A stretch of 64,000 nt of DNA from Symbiodinium natans (GCA_905221605.1 CAJNDS010002212.1:60001-124000), one strand, 5' to 3'. Positions 44,711-61,895 are shown, counted from the stretch's first letter. Made by a program: numbers and translations. Notes: generated by a model from the letters alone, not told the origin.

Positions 44711-47700
44711 TGCTCCAACGATGAAGAAGGGCACACCTCCCTGCACCGTCTGCTGACCTCACGGCTGCCGCCCTCTGATATGCTTCGGCAAAACTCGGCA
44801 GCTGTCAAGAAGCTGAGAGGTCGGGACCTGTGCGAACCTTGATATCGCATGGAAGCATGAAGTCGGCAACACCCGCATCGATGCATTGCAATTTTTGAGA
44901 ATCCCACGAGTTGCAGTACTTCAGCTTCTCCACCACCAGACTTTAGGTATCGGAGTACCTCATCTTGTGCTGGCAGCATTCAGCTCGACCTCGCCATGAA
45001 AACTGGCTCCGCTGCCTCGTCGGAGGATAGGCCTGAGCTCAAGTACTGTGCCCAAAGAGCCCAAGACCCCCTAACCAAGGAATACACCTCCAGAAGTGGG
45101 TCTTGGGCTCCCCAAAGAGCCCAATATTGCTTAATTAAGGAATATTCCTTAAATCATATTCAGGACCCCTATATGATTTAAGGTATATTGCTTAATTAAG
45201 CAATATTGGGCTCTTTGGGTCTTGTGAAGAAGAACAACATAAGCAAGCGCAGCTATGAGGGCCGCTCCCAACTTGCTCTCAGCCAGCTCTGCCAAGACCT
45301 TCTCACTTGAAATGTTGGCACCTGGGTGGCAGGGTCTACTGGCAGCCCACGCCAAGAGGCTCTGGTACTTAGTAGGGACCCTATATATACTCTTTGGAGT
45401 ATAGAGGTACCTCATTCCCTACTAAGAACCAGCCAGAAGAGTCGGAGTGTTGGCTGAGCTCCAGTCCCTCCTCGTAGAGCGCCTGAAACAAGGCCGCCTT
45501 TGTGTCGGAGGAGCGGATACCTTCAGTCTCACCATCATGGGGGGAAGTCGTGCCGAGCTCGGCACCCTGCCCCAACTCTGGGCCTTTCTCCTCTGCAAAG
45601 AGCACCAGGCAATGTGCCTCCCGCATGTACTGCATGCTCGATACGGAAACGATCAAAAGGTATAAGAATGGTGTATATATATATATATATAGATAGATAT
45701 ATATATATATATACATATTTATGTATTTATATGAGCTCTTCATAGCGAACACTCTGGAACTATAGAACTCTGTTTTGGACATTGGTGGCTCAGTCGGTGT
45801 CCATGCATCCGACCACCAATTGCATGCCTAATCTTGGAGGGTCATCAGGGCAAGAGGCCACACAAGCATGCGTAAAATGTCCACCAGCATCACGAGGAAG
45901 CGATGTGTTGATAGATCGAACCTACCTCGGGGCCACGCCTTTGATTCATAAGCTAAACCCTAAACCCTAAACCCTAAACCCTAAACCCTAAACCCTAAAC
46001 CCTAAACCCTAAACCCTAAACCCTAAACCCTAAACCCTAAACCCTAAACCCTAAACCCTAAACCCTCTATGTTTCGATACTTCAGGCTGCTACGGGTGCC
46101 TGTAGGTGGCTTATTCTGTTGGCCGTGGAGGCGAGCGTGTGCCCTGTAGAAATCTACACAATGGCTGAAGGCTCCAACGTAGTTCCTTTTTAGGTTAGTT
46201 CTAGGGGGTTCTAGTATACTACCCTAAGAAGGTACGAGATAGGAGCCTTTAGCCATACACTGCACGATGCACACTGCTCCTGCCCTGAACCACTAATGGC
46301 AGACATGCAACTTCCTAAACTCTAAACTCTAAACCCTAAACCCTAAACCCTAAACCCTAAACCCCTCGCGCCTTCAGGGTGTTGGGCCACCACTTCCATT
46401 GCCTAAACGGCGCACCAACCTGCGCTCGGCATCCACAGAGGGTTTAGGGTTTAGGGTTTAGCGTTTAGGGGCCCCAAAATCCCTGTTTACCAGGATGGGC
46501 TATTCTACCCTATAATCCCTTAAAAAGGCCCCTTTTTAGGGTTTAGTGTACAAGGGTTTAGGGTTTAGGGGGCCCCAAAATCCCGGTCTAGGAAGGCTGC
46601 ACGTAAGCAGACGTGGGGACTTCAGTATGACCTAAGGTGACTAGAGGCCTATACTGCTTGAGGACCCTAATTCTACACCCTAAACCCTAAACCTCAAACC
46701 CTAAACCCTCAACCCTAAACCCTGTGAACGTGCCCCCACCTTTTCGCCTTGCTGGCGCAAGGAGCGCGTCCAGGCATCACTGCCCCAACGCCGCTTGTTG
46801 TAGGCGAGGTACTCCTCTCCTCAAGAGTGGCCAGAGCACTTTTCCCTGAAATCCCGCTTGGGCGCCCTAGCAGAACGTACAGGATATCTCTGGAATGACA
46901 CTATTAATTAAGTACCGACTATAGGGCTTAAAGAAGATTCCTGAGCAATGGTGTCCAGCACACGCCCCCTCAAGCCCTCCACTCAAAGAAACCCCCAAGA
47001 ACTCTTTGATTCAGGGAGTATACGCCGACATGACCACGTGTTCCTTCTTCAGAACGGCTTTTCTGGGACCTTCTGGGAAATCACCACGAGATTCGCAGAA
47101 TGATGCTCCTCCTGCCGCAGTGCCGGGGTCGATAATGTAGGGAAGCCAGGACACCTCCCAAGGACATCGTTTGGGGGTTTAGGGTTTAGGGCTAGGGTTT
47201 AGGGTTTAGGGTTTAGGGTTTAGGGTTTAGGGTTTAGGGTTTAGGGTTTGGGGTTTGGGGTTTGGGGTTTGGGGTTTGGGGTTTAGGGTTTAGGGTTTAG
47301 GGTTTAGGGTTTAGGGGGAGCCAGCCCGGCGACTCAGGAATTCGGGCCCGCACGTTGGGAGAAGTTGTGCCACATTTGTAGGGCCCTTGCTGTTGTCTCC
47401 CATGTACTCGTAGATATCCCCTCTATAAGGGTCCTCTACCCTAAAAACTATAAGCCCTTGCAAACCTCATCAACTGAAAATAAGCCCATAAGCCCCACAA
47501 GCCCCATAAACCCTTTTATGCCGATCAGGACTCACAAATTTCAATCAGTCCCTCCACCTGCACCTCAAGAAACCCTGAACCCTAAACCCTAAACCCTAAA
47601 CCGCATTGTCAGGTAGCGGCCTCCACGCGATCAGCTCCAAACTTTTCAACAGCTGCATCCAAGCTTTTCATTCCTGACATCAAGGAAGGATGTATGGTTG

Positions 47701-47788
47701 GGAAGATTTCTGGGCATCTTTTGTCCAAACTGCAGCAGCCTACGTAGCACCAGGGTCAGGCGAGGTCGCTGAAGACTGATACCTGAAC
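44711..47788 (-). CDS. DsbA/FrnE-type thiol oxidoreductase, likely selenoprotein
   Basis: Fragments in order: 47788-47740 (VQVSVFSDLA-TGA-PWCYVG), 47673 to about 47612 (MKSLDAAVEKFGADRVEAA), about 46816-46735 (EYLAYNKRRWGSDAWTRSLR), about 45618-45467 (EAHCLVLFAEEKG ... KAALFQALYEEG), 45322 to about 45265 (ANISSEKVLAELAESKLG), about 44965-44908 (DEVLRYLKSGGGEAEVLQL) and about 44742-44711 (GGVPFFIVGAG). Together they follow the FrnE-like DsbA family: thioredoxin-fold active site (S/D-x-x-CPWCY-x-G), helical insertion and the late GVPFF cis-Pro loop. The first active-site Cys codon is TGA (47756-47758), so the motif is U-P-W-C if TGA encodes selenocysteine. Adjoining introns are GC-AG and GA-AG. 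The start codon, the exon before EAHC and the end were not found, and no SECIS was identified. A pseudogene with a stop mutation is the alternative. Confidence 0.75.
45056..45222. mobile_element. TTAATTAAGGAATAT element in DsbA-like intron
   Basis: GCCCAATATTGCTTAATTAA and its inverted copy TTAATTAAGCAATATTGGGC enclose a short spacer, beside a related CCAAAGAGCCCAA repeat. A related copy lies at about 48685-48782. Confidence 0.7.
45362..45434 (-). mobile_element. GTTCTTAGTAGGGAATGAG-family element inside GA-AG intron
   Basis: CTGGTACTTAGTAGGGACCC at the left and GAATGAGG..CCCTACTAAGAACCAG inverted at the right. It lies in the 144-nt intron 45323-45466, whose removal joins LYEEG to ANISSEK in the DsbA-like gene. 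Confidence 0.8.
45953..46067. repeat. CCCTAAA block, about 16 units
   Basis: Perfect array within the DsbA-like locus (probable intron). Confidence 0.95.
47173..47317. repeat. TTTAGGG/TTTGGGG block, about 20 units
   Basis: Array with a central run of TTTGGGG variants. It lies between the second and third recognised DsbA-like exons. Confidence 0.93.
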
Positions 47789-48469
47789 CTGCGCGCTGTC
47801 CATACAGCGGGTATGCTTTCCGATCAGGATGCCACACTGATACATTCGGGATTCATCGAAATTTGGGTCCACTTCGCATAGACTGGAACAAGAACAAGAT
47901 TCCTACCAACCTGGACCGGAACTCTTTTGAGGAACTCTAATCCCTAAACCCTAAACCCTAAACCCTGAACCCTGAACCCTAAACCCTAAACCCTAAACTC
48001 AGTTCAAGAAGGAAGCCCACAATTTTAAGAAGCCCAAGATCAAGATGTAGCGGGGCCAGCCTTTGGCCCAGAAGAAGCTGCCTTCCACTCCATGTCAGGC
48101 CGGTTGATATGGGCATTTCCAAAAAATAGGGTTTAGGGTTTAGGGTTTAGGGTTCAGGGTTCAGGGTTCAGGGTTCAGGGTTTAGGGTTTAGGGTTTAGG
48201 GTTTAGGCACCCGGACTACACCCCAAAATGGTGTAATCCTTATTTTAGGAACCCCCAAAAGGGTACCCCTATTTTCGGAAACCCCCCATAGAGGGCTTCG
48301 AGTACCCTAAGAGTTTGGGGTTTAGGGCAAGACCCTAATTTATAAGGTTCCATGTACCTAAATGGGCCATACTTGGACCTCAGACTGTCGGGCCCAAGTA
48401 TAAACCCTAAACCCTAAACCCTAAACCCTAAACCCTTAGGGTAAAGCCCTAGAATGTTCAGGGTAGGGC

Positions 48470-49030
48470 GGAGTCCAGCTTGAAGCCCGCCTCAGCTGGC
48501 CGCGCAACTCGGCTTCCCACTCGACCTTTTTTCGGGGGGTTTAAGGTTTAGGGTTTAGGGTTTAGGGTTTGGACAAGCCTGGCTCGGCAATTAGAATAGC
48601 CTGAGCTGTGCCTGGCGTTCGCAGCCCATTGAGAAAACCGGTTGAGAGGCCGCCGCATAAGCCTGTCCAGCAGGGAACCCAGAGAGGGGTAATTAAGGAA
48701 TATACCTCAATTTATGTAGGGATCCTTAATATGACTTATATGACTTCAGGTATATTCCTTTATTAAGGGGTATTGGGCTCAAGAAGGGAAGTTCCTGGGC
48801 AAATCGGTCTGACATGTTGGCAATGGCAGCCATGGCTGCGCCCCTTGGGCAACAGCCGACAGACACAATGTTCCGCTAAGCCCTAAACCCTTTTTGGGAC
48901 CCAGACTCTGTACGTCAGCTGGCACGATGACAGTTGCAAGAACGTCAGCAAGCGACTTGAAGTTAAACCCCAAACCCTAAACCGTAAACTGCAGCGCCTG
49001 CCAGCACAAGCAGTGCGCGGGCGGAGGGCT
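48470..49030 (-). CDS. Unresolved short exons
   Basis: Minus-strand fragments: about 49028-48985 (MPKPSARALLVLAGAAVYG, signal-peptide-like), about 48958-48900 (KSLADVLATVIVPADVQSLG), about 48838-48785 (MAAIANMSDRFAQELP) and about 48520-48478 (VEWEAELRGQLRRAS). They lie between the m-AAA stop and the DsbA-like exons and could be its 5' part or a separate gene. No domain recognised. Confidence 0.3.
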
Positions 49031-49499
49031 TGGGCATGTTCAGACGTTGACTTGTGATTTCTTTCTTCATGGAGACTCGATGGCTGCATGTCTGCTGCGT
49101 TTGTAGACGACTTGCGATGGAGCCCATGGCTACGGTGGGGCTTTCGAAAAAAAAAAGGCGCTTGCACGATGCGCGCAGAGACTGCACAGACAAGAGACCC
49201 CCCTTGTTTATCGAAGCGCACTTCAGAGCAGATCACTGTGCATCCTCTGAATGAAAACCGACCCAAAGCGACACTATCTACAAACGAAGAGTTTGGCGCA
49301 TTAAAAGTTCCGAGTGGGCACAGCCAGCCCAATCTTATGGGGAGGCAGGCGGCGAAAACTTGTGGCAGGTTCAAGCCCTAGGTCTTATGCCTGTGTACAC
49401 TGAGGACGACTCTTCTGCGCGGATGGCTTTCGTCAGTCCAGACCGCAGTTTTATGTTAACGCGTGCAAAAGCAGGATGGCTCTCAGGGCGTTAAGATAT

Positions 49500-55234
<5,735 letters not shown>

Positions 55235-55546
55235 GGCCCACTCTTAGCGCCTACTCGAACAGCTCTTTGCTGCCGCTAGAGGCTACGGCTGTTTTCCGGT
55301 AGTTGTTTGGAGCTCAACGGCCTCTCAAACACAAGGGCAGTTGCAGAACTTCAGTCAGGCATGCTGATCAATTGTCAATGCTGCTTTGGTGAACTGACCA
55401 TGCCACGGACGTCTCATTTTACCTCGTGTGCTTTGCGTACTCATGCCAAGTTCCTATGCAAAAAGGCCTTCTGCAAGATGCCGCGGACTTCCAACACACA
55501 ACGCTTTTGCCAGTGTGTCGAGTGAGTGTTTCCACTACATGATGAA
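55235..55546. promoter_or_regulatory. Short intergenic space between ABHD17-like stop and m-AAA start
   Basis: About 310 bp separates two genes in the same direction. I see no TATA box, TTTAGGG block or introner in it. It must hold the 3' end of one transcript and the trans-splice acceptor region of the next if the usual dinoflagellate arrangement applies (inference). Confidence 0.4.
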
Positions 55547-56645
55547 TTAGGTCCTCCCCTTGTTCAGGTGTCGGATGAACTCCTTCACGTACGTGAAGCA
55601 TCGCGCCTGGACAAGACATCATCGCAGTGTGCTTTGGCAATGAGCATGCTGCGGCACCGTTTGCAGCACGGAATGGAACACAAAGCACCTTGAACCCTAA
55701 ACCCTAAACCCTACACCGTAAACCCTACACCACCCTACACCCAGAAGCCTGTGGCATGTCGTTGTGCCCATGCCCATCGATCCAAAGCGGCGGAAACGGA
55801 TTGAGCAGCTTCTTGTAGAGGGCCTTTGCGGGTCATGGTTTAGGGTTTAGGGTTTAGGGTCTGGGGTTTAGGAATTAGGATTTAGGGTTTAGGGGAATCT
55901 GCATTGGGATGTTGCCCCTTATGCTAACAGTCCTCAATAGGGATTCTAGTACCCCCTATAATCATCCCTATTAAGGACTGTTAGTATAAGGGGCAACATG
56001 CCAAGTTATGCAGCTTGCCCAGAAACAGGTGTCAGAGTTCTGTGCTGCAAATAACCTGCCTGGTTACCGCCCTCCCTTATAGCATGTGGCTGCTCAAACC
56101 GCCACCCTGCCCAACATGCCTCACCATTGGCGTAGGGCACGACTTCATCATTGGTGCCATGCCTGTAGACACCACAATCAACACCAAAATATGTGCGCTT
56201 TATGACCAGAGGAACCACTACATCTTCCAGGGCATAGACATAATGGCAACGGGCGAGGTGATCTTGTCAATTTTTTCATAGTTCCTGGCACGCGCAATGG
56301 TACCACATCTGTACCACGTCTGCCTGCAGCAAGCCGGAGCAGTCACAATGCAAAATGCTCCTGAATATGTCGAGGTGGTAGCCCACGAAGGAGGTGAAGT
56401 GCCCAAGCACAGCTCTGGCACCACTTTCCAGTGGGGACTGTAGAATAACCTGCGCAGGAGTGGGACTTACTGTGGGCATGGTCCGTGAAATCGATGGCTG
56501 CGGCTTCTGCACAACTTAGCCGCACACGCCAGCCACGTTCAAAGGCGAGTGTCGGGAGATGTCCACCTCTCTTCGAGACCTGAATACCCGGACTCTTGAT
56601 TGTGGTTCCACTTTATATTCATTTTTAATTCTTCTCTTTTTTTGG

Positions 56646-56688
<43 letters not shown>

Positions 56689-59600
56689 CCTCATAATTAT
56701 CTTAACGCGGTCTAATGACAAGATGAAGTTCAGATGAAGCACCACAAAAAAGGAAGGACAATTAGGGCATTCAAGGGAAACCCTACTTCCACCCGTGCAA
56801 GGACCCCCAAACCCTAAACCTAAACCCTAAACCCTAAACCCTAAACCCTAAACCCTAAACCCTAAACCCTAAACCCTCAGGCAGAAGAGAAATGGGGCCC
56901 CGCACGCGAGATCCACGGAGGGGCCAGAGCCGATGGATCTCCCGAAGATGATGATCTGCAGAGGGATTGAGGAGGGGGGGTCGTTCTTCACCCTGACATC
57001 GGGTTTAGGGCTTACAGGGTTTACAGGGTTTACAGGGTTTACAGGGTTTACAGGGTTTACAGGGTTTATAGGGTTTAAAGGGTTTATAGGGTTTATAGGG
57101 TTTATAGGGTTTATAGGGTTTGGGTTTTAGGGTTTTAGGGTTTCTAGGGTTTAGGGTACCATTTTTCAAGCCGGGGTAGGGTACGCTTTTTCAACCCTTT
57201 TGTTTGATTAGGCTGCCTTGCCGCGTTGCCCTCCTCAACGCCTATACCCTCCTTTGTATGTTGAACCTGTGCTGAGGCCACACTCTCCTCTTCTTCTCCT
57301 TCTTCTTCTGCTTCTTCTTGTTCTGCTTCTTCTTCCCCTTCTTATACCACCGAAAGGGACCGGCGCCATGTTGGCTCTGTCTTTCTTTCTTTCTTTCTTG
57401 GGGGCAAGGGGCAAGCCCCCGGGCGTCCTCGCCCGCCCCGGTATTCGGGGTTCCTCTGGTTGGCGCTGTCGGGGAGAAGGAGCTCGGGTTCGCGTTTTCG
57501 CCCACATGCATGCATGCTCCCCCCCCCACAAGCCCCCGGTGTTCGCTCCTTCTCGTTGGCTCTGTTTCTCTCTCTCTCTCTCTCTCTGCCCTTAGAACCC
57601 CTGAACTTTCTTTTGTTGCGCTCTGTCTCTGTTCCAGGGTCTGGGGTAAACCCTGAAACCCCCGGCCTGCTGCGGGGGAATCTGCAACGTGTCGACCAGG
57701 TAGCGCCAGGCGGCATCGATGCTTCGTATGCAAGCTGCCTGCTGACGAAGGTTCGTATAAAACGCGCCTCTGTGCAGACCATACAATGCCGTGCAAACGT
57801 AAACGCAGCTTTCGCATGTTAAAAGCCTCAACCTTATGGACGCAAGTATCCTGCCCCTCAAGCGATGGATCTTCGCCCGCAAGGTGCCCCACGCCTCCTA
57901 ACACTCCCACAAGTAGCTTCTTAGCACCTTCCCTAAAGCCTAAACATGCCTAAACCCTAAGCCCTTTCTGCTTTTGGGTTTAGGTTCTGGGGTGGGTCTG
58001 GACTTCTGCCCATCGCCGGGAAAATACCCTGAGCTGACGTACCTAAATCCTAAGTCCCTAGACCCTAGACCGACAAAGCTCCTGCCCTCAACACCCTCAA
58101 GCCCTAAGTAACGACTAAGGAAATCATGATACAAGAATATTGACATAGCAGCATGGAGATACAGATAGAAATACAAACAAATATGTGTGTATATATATAT
58201 ATATATATCAATACTCATAGCGGCAATAACAAAAGCCCGCAACCACAATCATGTAACGACACAAAAAGCCCAATTATTCTACTTCGAACATCCCCACCCT
58301 CTCTTGGTAGAGATACTCTGCGGTTGGGCACTCCAGGGCCATTCTGGGGTTGAGCACTCCAGGGAGACTCTGGGGTTGGGCACTTTAGGGAGACTCTGAA
58401 CCTCTAAGAATTGGCACTCCCAGACTCTGGGGCTGGTCACTTCGGGGACACTCTGGGGTTGGGCACTCCAGGAAGAATGTGGTGGGCAATTCGGGGACAC
58501 TGTGGGGTTGGGCAGTCCATGCAGACTCTGAGGTTGGGCACTCCAGTCAGACACTGGGGCGGGACACCAGGGACACTCTAGAGTCGGGCACTCCAGGGAC
58601 ATTTTGGGGCTGGGCACTCCAGGGATGAGCGAGGGAGTAGAGCGGGCGAGGAGAAGAGTTCCGGGCGAGGAGAAGAGTTGAGTTTAAAATCTAACATCCC
58701 CACACCGAGGGTGGGGAAAAAGAAAGAATAAAAAAACAAAATCTTGTTTGAAGGGCAAATGTCTGAGCTTAGGCCTTTTGCATCAGACTGCCGGGTACTG
58801 GGGCCAAGCTCTGCTGGGGCCAACATACCGAAGCTGGAGGTAAAACTGCCGAGGGCCAAGCACAAGACTTAGGATTTAGGGTTTAGGGTTTAGGGTTAGG
58901 GTTTAGGGTTGAGTTTAAGCCTAAACTCTAAAGGGAATAGGTTTGGGTGGCTTTGCCGCCTTGGACGGCCTGGGGTAGGAGAAAGGAGTTAGATGGCCCT
59001 CCACAATCGGGCCAGAGCTGCTCTTTGCACCGAACGAAGCCGTCGAGCCTCTTCTGCACCCTACCCTTCACAGCATCGCGCTACATTACAGCCAACCCTA
59101 AACCCTAAACCCTAAACCCTAAACCCTAAACCCTAAACCCTAAACCCTAAACCCTAAACCCTAAACCCTAGAAAACATTCGAGGAGCCTCCGAGGGTTGA
59201 GCACCTTGAAGCTTCGAGAGAGAGTAGCCCACGTACTCGTAGCTGAAGACATCCGCACCTTCAAAGGACCCAAGCCCTAAGGCCCTAGGCCCCTAACCCC
59301 ATAAACAGGGCTTATATGGTACTACTTCCTAGGCCCCTAACCCCATAAACAGGGCTTATAGGGTACTACTTCCTACGCCCCTAACCCCAGAAACAGGGCT
59401 TATAGGGCTAATACTACTTCATAGGGATGATAGTAGTACTGGCGACCATGACCCGCTGAGGGTGATTCCCTAAACGGGCTCACGGGTCCACATATGTATA
59501 TATATATATATATATATATATCCCTATAATTAGATATGATAGTAGTACAGGCTGCATGGAGGTTTATGAACATAAGGTCGAAGATAGACCCTCAAATAGT

Positions 59601-61426
59601 AGGATTCCCTTATGAACAGGAGACCCCAAAAAGGTACCCCCGAATTTCGGCAACCCCCCATGTGACCCTAAACCCTAAACCCTAAACCCTAAACCCTAAA
59701 CCCTAATTCTTAGGGTTCCTTTGGTCCCCAAGGCGCCGGTGTAGTGGGCCAGCGAGTCAATGTATTCGAGATGGAGTCCCAGGTCCTCCAATGCTTTTTT
59801 TTTTTTTTTGACTTTTTTCCCTTTTTTGTTTCTGTTTTTTTTTTTTTTCTTTTTTGTTTTTAGGGTTTAGGGTTTTTTTTTGGAGGGGAGGTGGGGAGGT
59901 GGGAGGTCTAGGGTTTAGGGTTTTTTGGCCATCCGCGGGGGATTTAGGGTTTGGGGTTCTAGGGTGGGCTGGGTTAGGAGGGGTTATAGGGGCTCAGACA
60001 CAATTTTGGGCCTGAGGGTGTTTATTTGCCCTTTTGCATCCGGGCTTGCGCAGTCGGCCGTGGATGGAAGGTCCGGCTCTCAATGCACAGCACCATTTCT
60101 ATTTGCCCTAAACCCTAAACCTAAACCCGGAACCCTAAACCCTAAACCCTAAACCCCTATTAAACCCTAAACCCTCCCTAAACCCTTTTGAACCCGGAAA
60201 CCCTAAACCCTAAACCCGAAACCACCCGCCGCAGTTTGCAGCGGTTTAGGAAGTTTAGGATCTATAGGGATCCGCGCTCGAGGACGTGGCTACAGGAAGT
60301 CCCAGGCCTCTGCATTGCCGTGGCTGTAAAGGAGAGTCCTGGGTGAAGGATCTTAGGGTACTAGGGTTTGGGGTTTAGGGCTTATAGGGTTGAGGGTTTA
60401 GGGTTTAGGGTTTATAGGGTTTATAGGGTTTATGGCGTTTATAGGGTTTATAGGGTTTCTAGGGCTTATAGGGTTTAGGGTTTAGGGTTCAGGATTTAGG
60501 GTTTACAGGGTTTCGGGCTTAGGTTACTAGGGTTTAGGGTATGACAGAGCCTTCTAATCAACCGGATCCTTGCAAGCACCATGAGCGCAGATGAGGGCTG
60601 TACTAAGCAAATACGGAGCCAGCGCAAAACCCCAACTAAACCCGATCAACGCCGGAAGTATACGGGTCATTGTGCGTAGAATATCAAATAGTTAAAAGTT
60701 TTCTATTATTTTGAAGATTTAATTTATTAATCATACTATAAAAATTAGATATTATTTAAAAATCTAGGAAACCGCCCATGTGAGGGCCCTGCTTGCCGGA
60801 GGAACCTCCCTTGACGTGGCAAGCTGGGATTCGCTCCTGGCGAGGGCTGCACTTGGGGCTTGGGTTCGTGGTTCAGCTTGCTTGGGGACCAGGTGAACCC
60901 TAAAATGCGGGGTCATATACCCGATACTACTGCAATCCCAAGTAGGGTGTATGAACCAGAAACCCTAAACCCTAAACCCTAAACCCTAAACCCTAAACCC
61001 TAAACCCCAAACCCTAAACCCTAAACCCGGAGGTTCAGCTGGCGTGCACTCTGCCCCTGCAGGTCCCTCCTGGTGGGTGGTTTCCAGCCATACAAGATCC
61101 GGACGCCTCTTGAGCTCGTCCTGCAGGAGGTACTTGGGAGTTTAGGGTTTCGGATTTATAGGGTTTATAGGGTTTAGGGTTTAGGGTTTAGGGTTTAGGG
61201 GCCCGCAAGGATCCCTGAGATTCGAAGGCTCTAAGGCCACCAAGTTAAGGAATATCTTTGGAATTTTTCGTAAGGCTCCTAGTATGACTGAGATTCAGAT
61301 CCTACAGCAGTATCACTGAGATTCACTGAGTCTCTGAAAGGCAAGTCAGACCACAGAGAGGTCCTCGTAGAACTGGCGGGGCAAGTTGGGAGCAGGAAAG
61401 GCCAAGGTGTTGATTGCGCCACCCAT
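55547..61426 (-). CDS. ABHD17-like serine hydrolase (alpha/beta hydrolase)
   Basis: Thirteen short exons: 61426-61354 (start MGGAINTLAFPAPNLPRQFY), about 61118-61045 (RPDLVWLETTHQ), about 60838-60772 (ERIPACHVKGG), about 60340-60312 (TLLYSHGNAE), about 59795-59738 (DLGLHLEYIDSLAHYTGA), about 59250-59175 (DVFSYEYVGYSLSKLQG), about 57750-57668 (SIDAAWRYLVDTLQIPP), about 56998-56885 (IIIFGRSIGSGPSVDLACG), about 56460-56375 (SPLESGARAVLGHFTSF), about 56285-56230 (NYEKIDKITSPVAI), about 56165-56100 (HGTNDEVVPYANGEACW), about 55832-55745 (PPLWIDGHGHNDM) and about 55600-55547 (TYVKEFIRHLNKGRT, stop TAA). The catalytic triad is complete: Ser in GRSIGSG, Asp in TNDEV, His in GHGHND. ABHD17 proteins are depalmitoylases in animals; here the start MGG suggests N-myristoylation and membrane attachment instead of a Cys-rich N terminus. 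Substrate unknown. Confidence 0.88.
55908..56003 (-). mobile_element. GGGATGTTCCCC-family element in ABHD17-like intron
   Basis: GGGATGTTGCCCCTTATGCT at the left, GTTAGTATAAGGGGCAACAT inverted at the right, with ACAGTCCT..AGGACTGT inside. It lies between the exons carrying the catalytic Asp and His. Confidence 0.85.
56647..56688. repeat. Poly-G run of about 40
   Basis: Uninterrupted G tract after GGCGGG. Its length is probably unreliable in sequencing. Lies in an ABHD17-like intron. Confidence 0.9.
56807..56878. repeat. CCCTAAA block, about 10 units
   Basis: Starts directly at the 3' edge of the GRSIGSG exon of the ABHD17-like gene. Confidence 0.92.
57001..57152. repeat. TTTACAGGG / TTTATAGGG nonamer array
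   Basis: About seven copies of GGGTTTACA and then about six of GGGTTTATA. This is a telomere-derived 9-bp variant rather than the heptamer. Confidence 0.93.
57285..57590. repeat. CTT/CTTT and CT microsatellites with G-rich hairpin
   Basis: (CTT)n, then (CTTT)n ending CTTGGGGGCAAGGGGCAAGC (a GGGGGC..GCCCCC hairpin), and a (CT)n tract at 57566-57588. Same structure as 44159-44640. Confidence 0.85.
58305..58626. repeat. GC-rich minisatellite, about 36-bp unit
   Basis: Repeated GGGTTGGGCACTCCAGGGAC-type units with variable spacing. The minus-strand frame reads a Trp/Ser/Pro-rich peptide, an artefact of the repeat. Lies in an ABHD17-like intron. Confidence 0.88.
59094..59170. repeat. CCCTAAA block, about 11 units
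   Basis: Starts at the edge of the ABHD17-like exon at 59250-59175. Confidence 0.92.
59283..59425. repeat. Three tandem copies of a 46-bp unit
   Basis: CCCCTAACCCCATAAACAGG GCTTATA..GGTACTACTTCCTA is repeated in tandem (59287, 59331, 59377 approximately). Confidence 0.85.
59794..59880. repeat. Poly-T rich tract
   Basis: T runs broken by C and G, immediately 5' (in minus sense) of the ABHD17-like exon LEYIDSLAHYTG. It resembles the complement of a polypurine rather than a polypyrimidine tract on the transcribed strand. Confidence 0.85.
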
Positions 61427-61796
61427 GCTTCTGATGCAGGTGGACCACAGGGCCCTCAAAATCAAAGCAATCAATTGTCCCGACTTGTGCAAGCTCGGCT
61501 TGTCTTCTTGTAGTGACGTCCTGATTTCTGCCTCTCGATGGCCCGCCAGTGGGTTTGGCTGAATGAGCCCCAATTGCTGCAGTGGATTGTTTAAGCTTAC
61601 ACAGCTCAGCACACGGCATCTGAACTCCCAGTGCCGCTTGTGGTGTGTTCGCGCGCGCGGTCAAGCATGCACTTTTCGAGCTGCAGGACAGCGGCGCTTG
61701 TCGGGCACAATGTTTCTTTAGCAGCATTACGCTGCGAACTCCGCTGCATCAGGATCCTGGCATGCAAAGACAAGCGTCTGAACATATCCATGGCTT

Positions 61797-61895
61797 GGGA
61801 TGTTCCCCCTTAGACGAAGAGTCCTTAACAGGGATTATACAAGGGCGTACCATAATCCCAATTCAGGACTGTTAGTATAAGGGGGAACATCCCAA
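61797..61895. mobile_element. GGGATGTTCCCC-family element
   Basis: The best copy: TTGGGATGTTCCCCCTTAGA at the left and TAAGGGGGAACATCCCAATC inverted at the right, with AGGACTGTTAG inside. It lies upstream of the ABHD17-like start. Confidence 0.88.

Noticed and set aside
44081..44746. Long minus-strand ORF rich in Lys/Glu/Arg
   Set aside because: Most of it is the translation of CT/CTTT microsatellites; only the first few codons (GGVPFFIVGAG) belong to a real exon.
45782..45830. tRNA-like stretch GTGGCTCAGTCGGT
   Set aside because: Resembles a D-arm with a nearby CCACCA, but no cloverleaf with anticodon and T arms can be drawn.
48001..48050. Plus-strand Lys-rich last exon (KKEAHNFKKPKIKM, stop)
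   Set aside because: Only 15 codons with a possible AG acceptor and no upstream partner on the plus strand.
57242..57910. Minus-strand ORF of 222 codons
   Set aside because: Only about 80 bp (57750-57668) is a real exon of the ABHD17-like gene; the rest is repeat translation.
58279..58617. Trp/Pro/Ser-rich repeat protein
   Set aside because: It is the translation of a minisatellite located inside an intron of the ABHD17-like gene.
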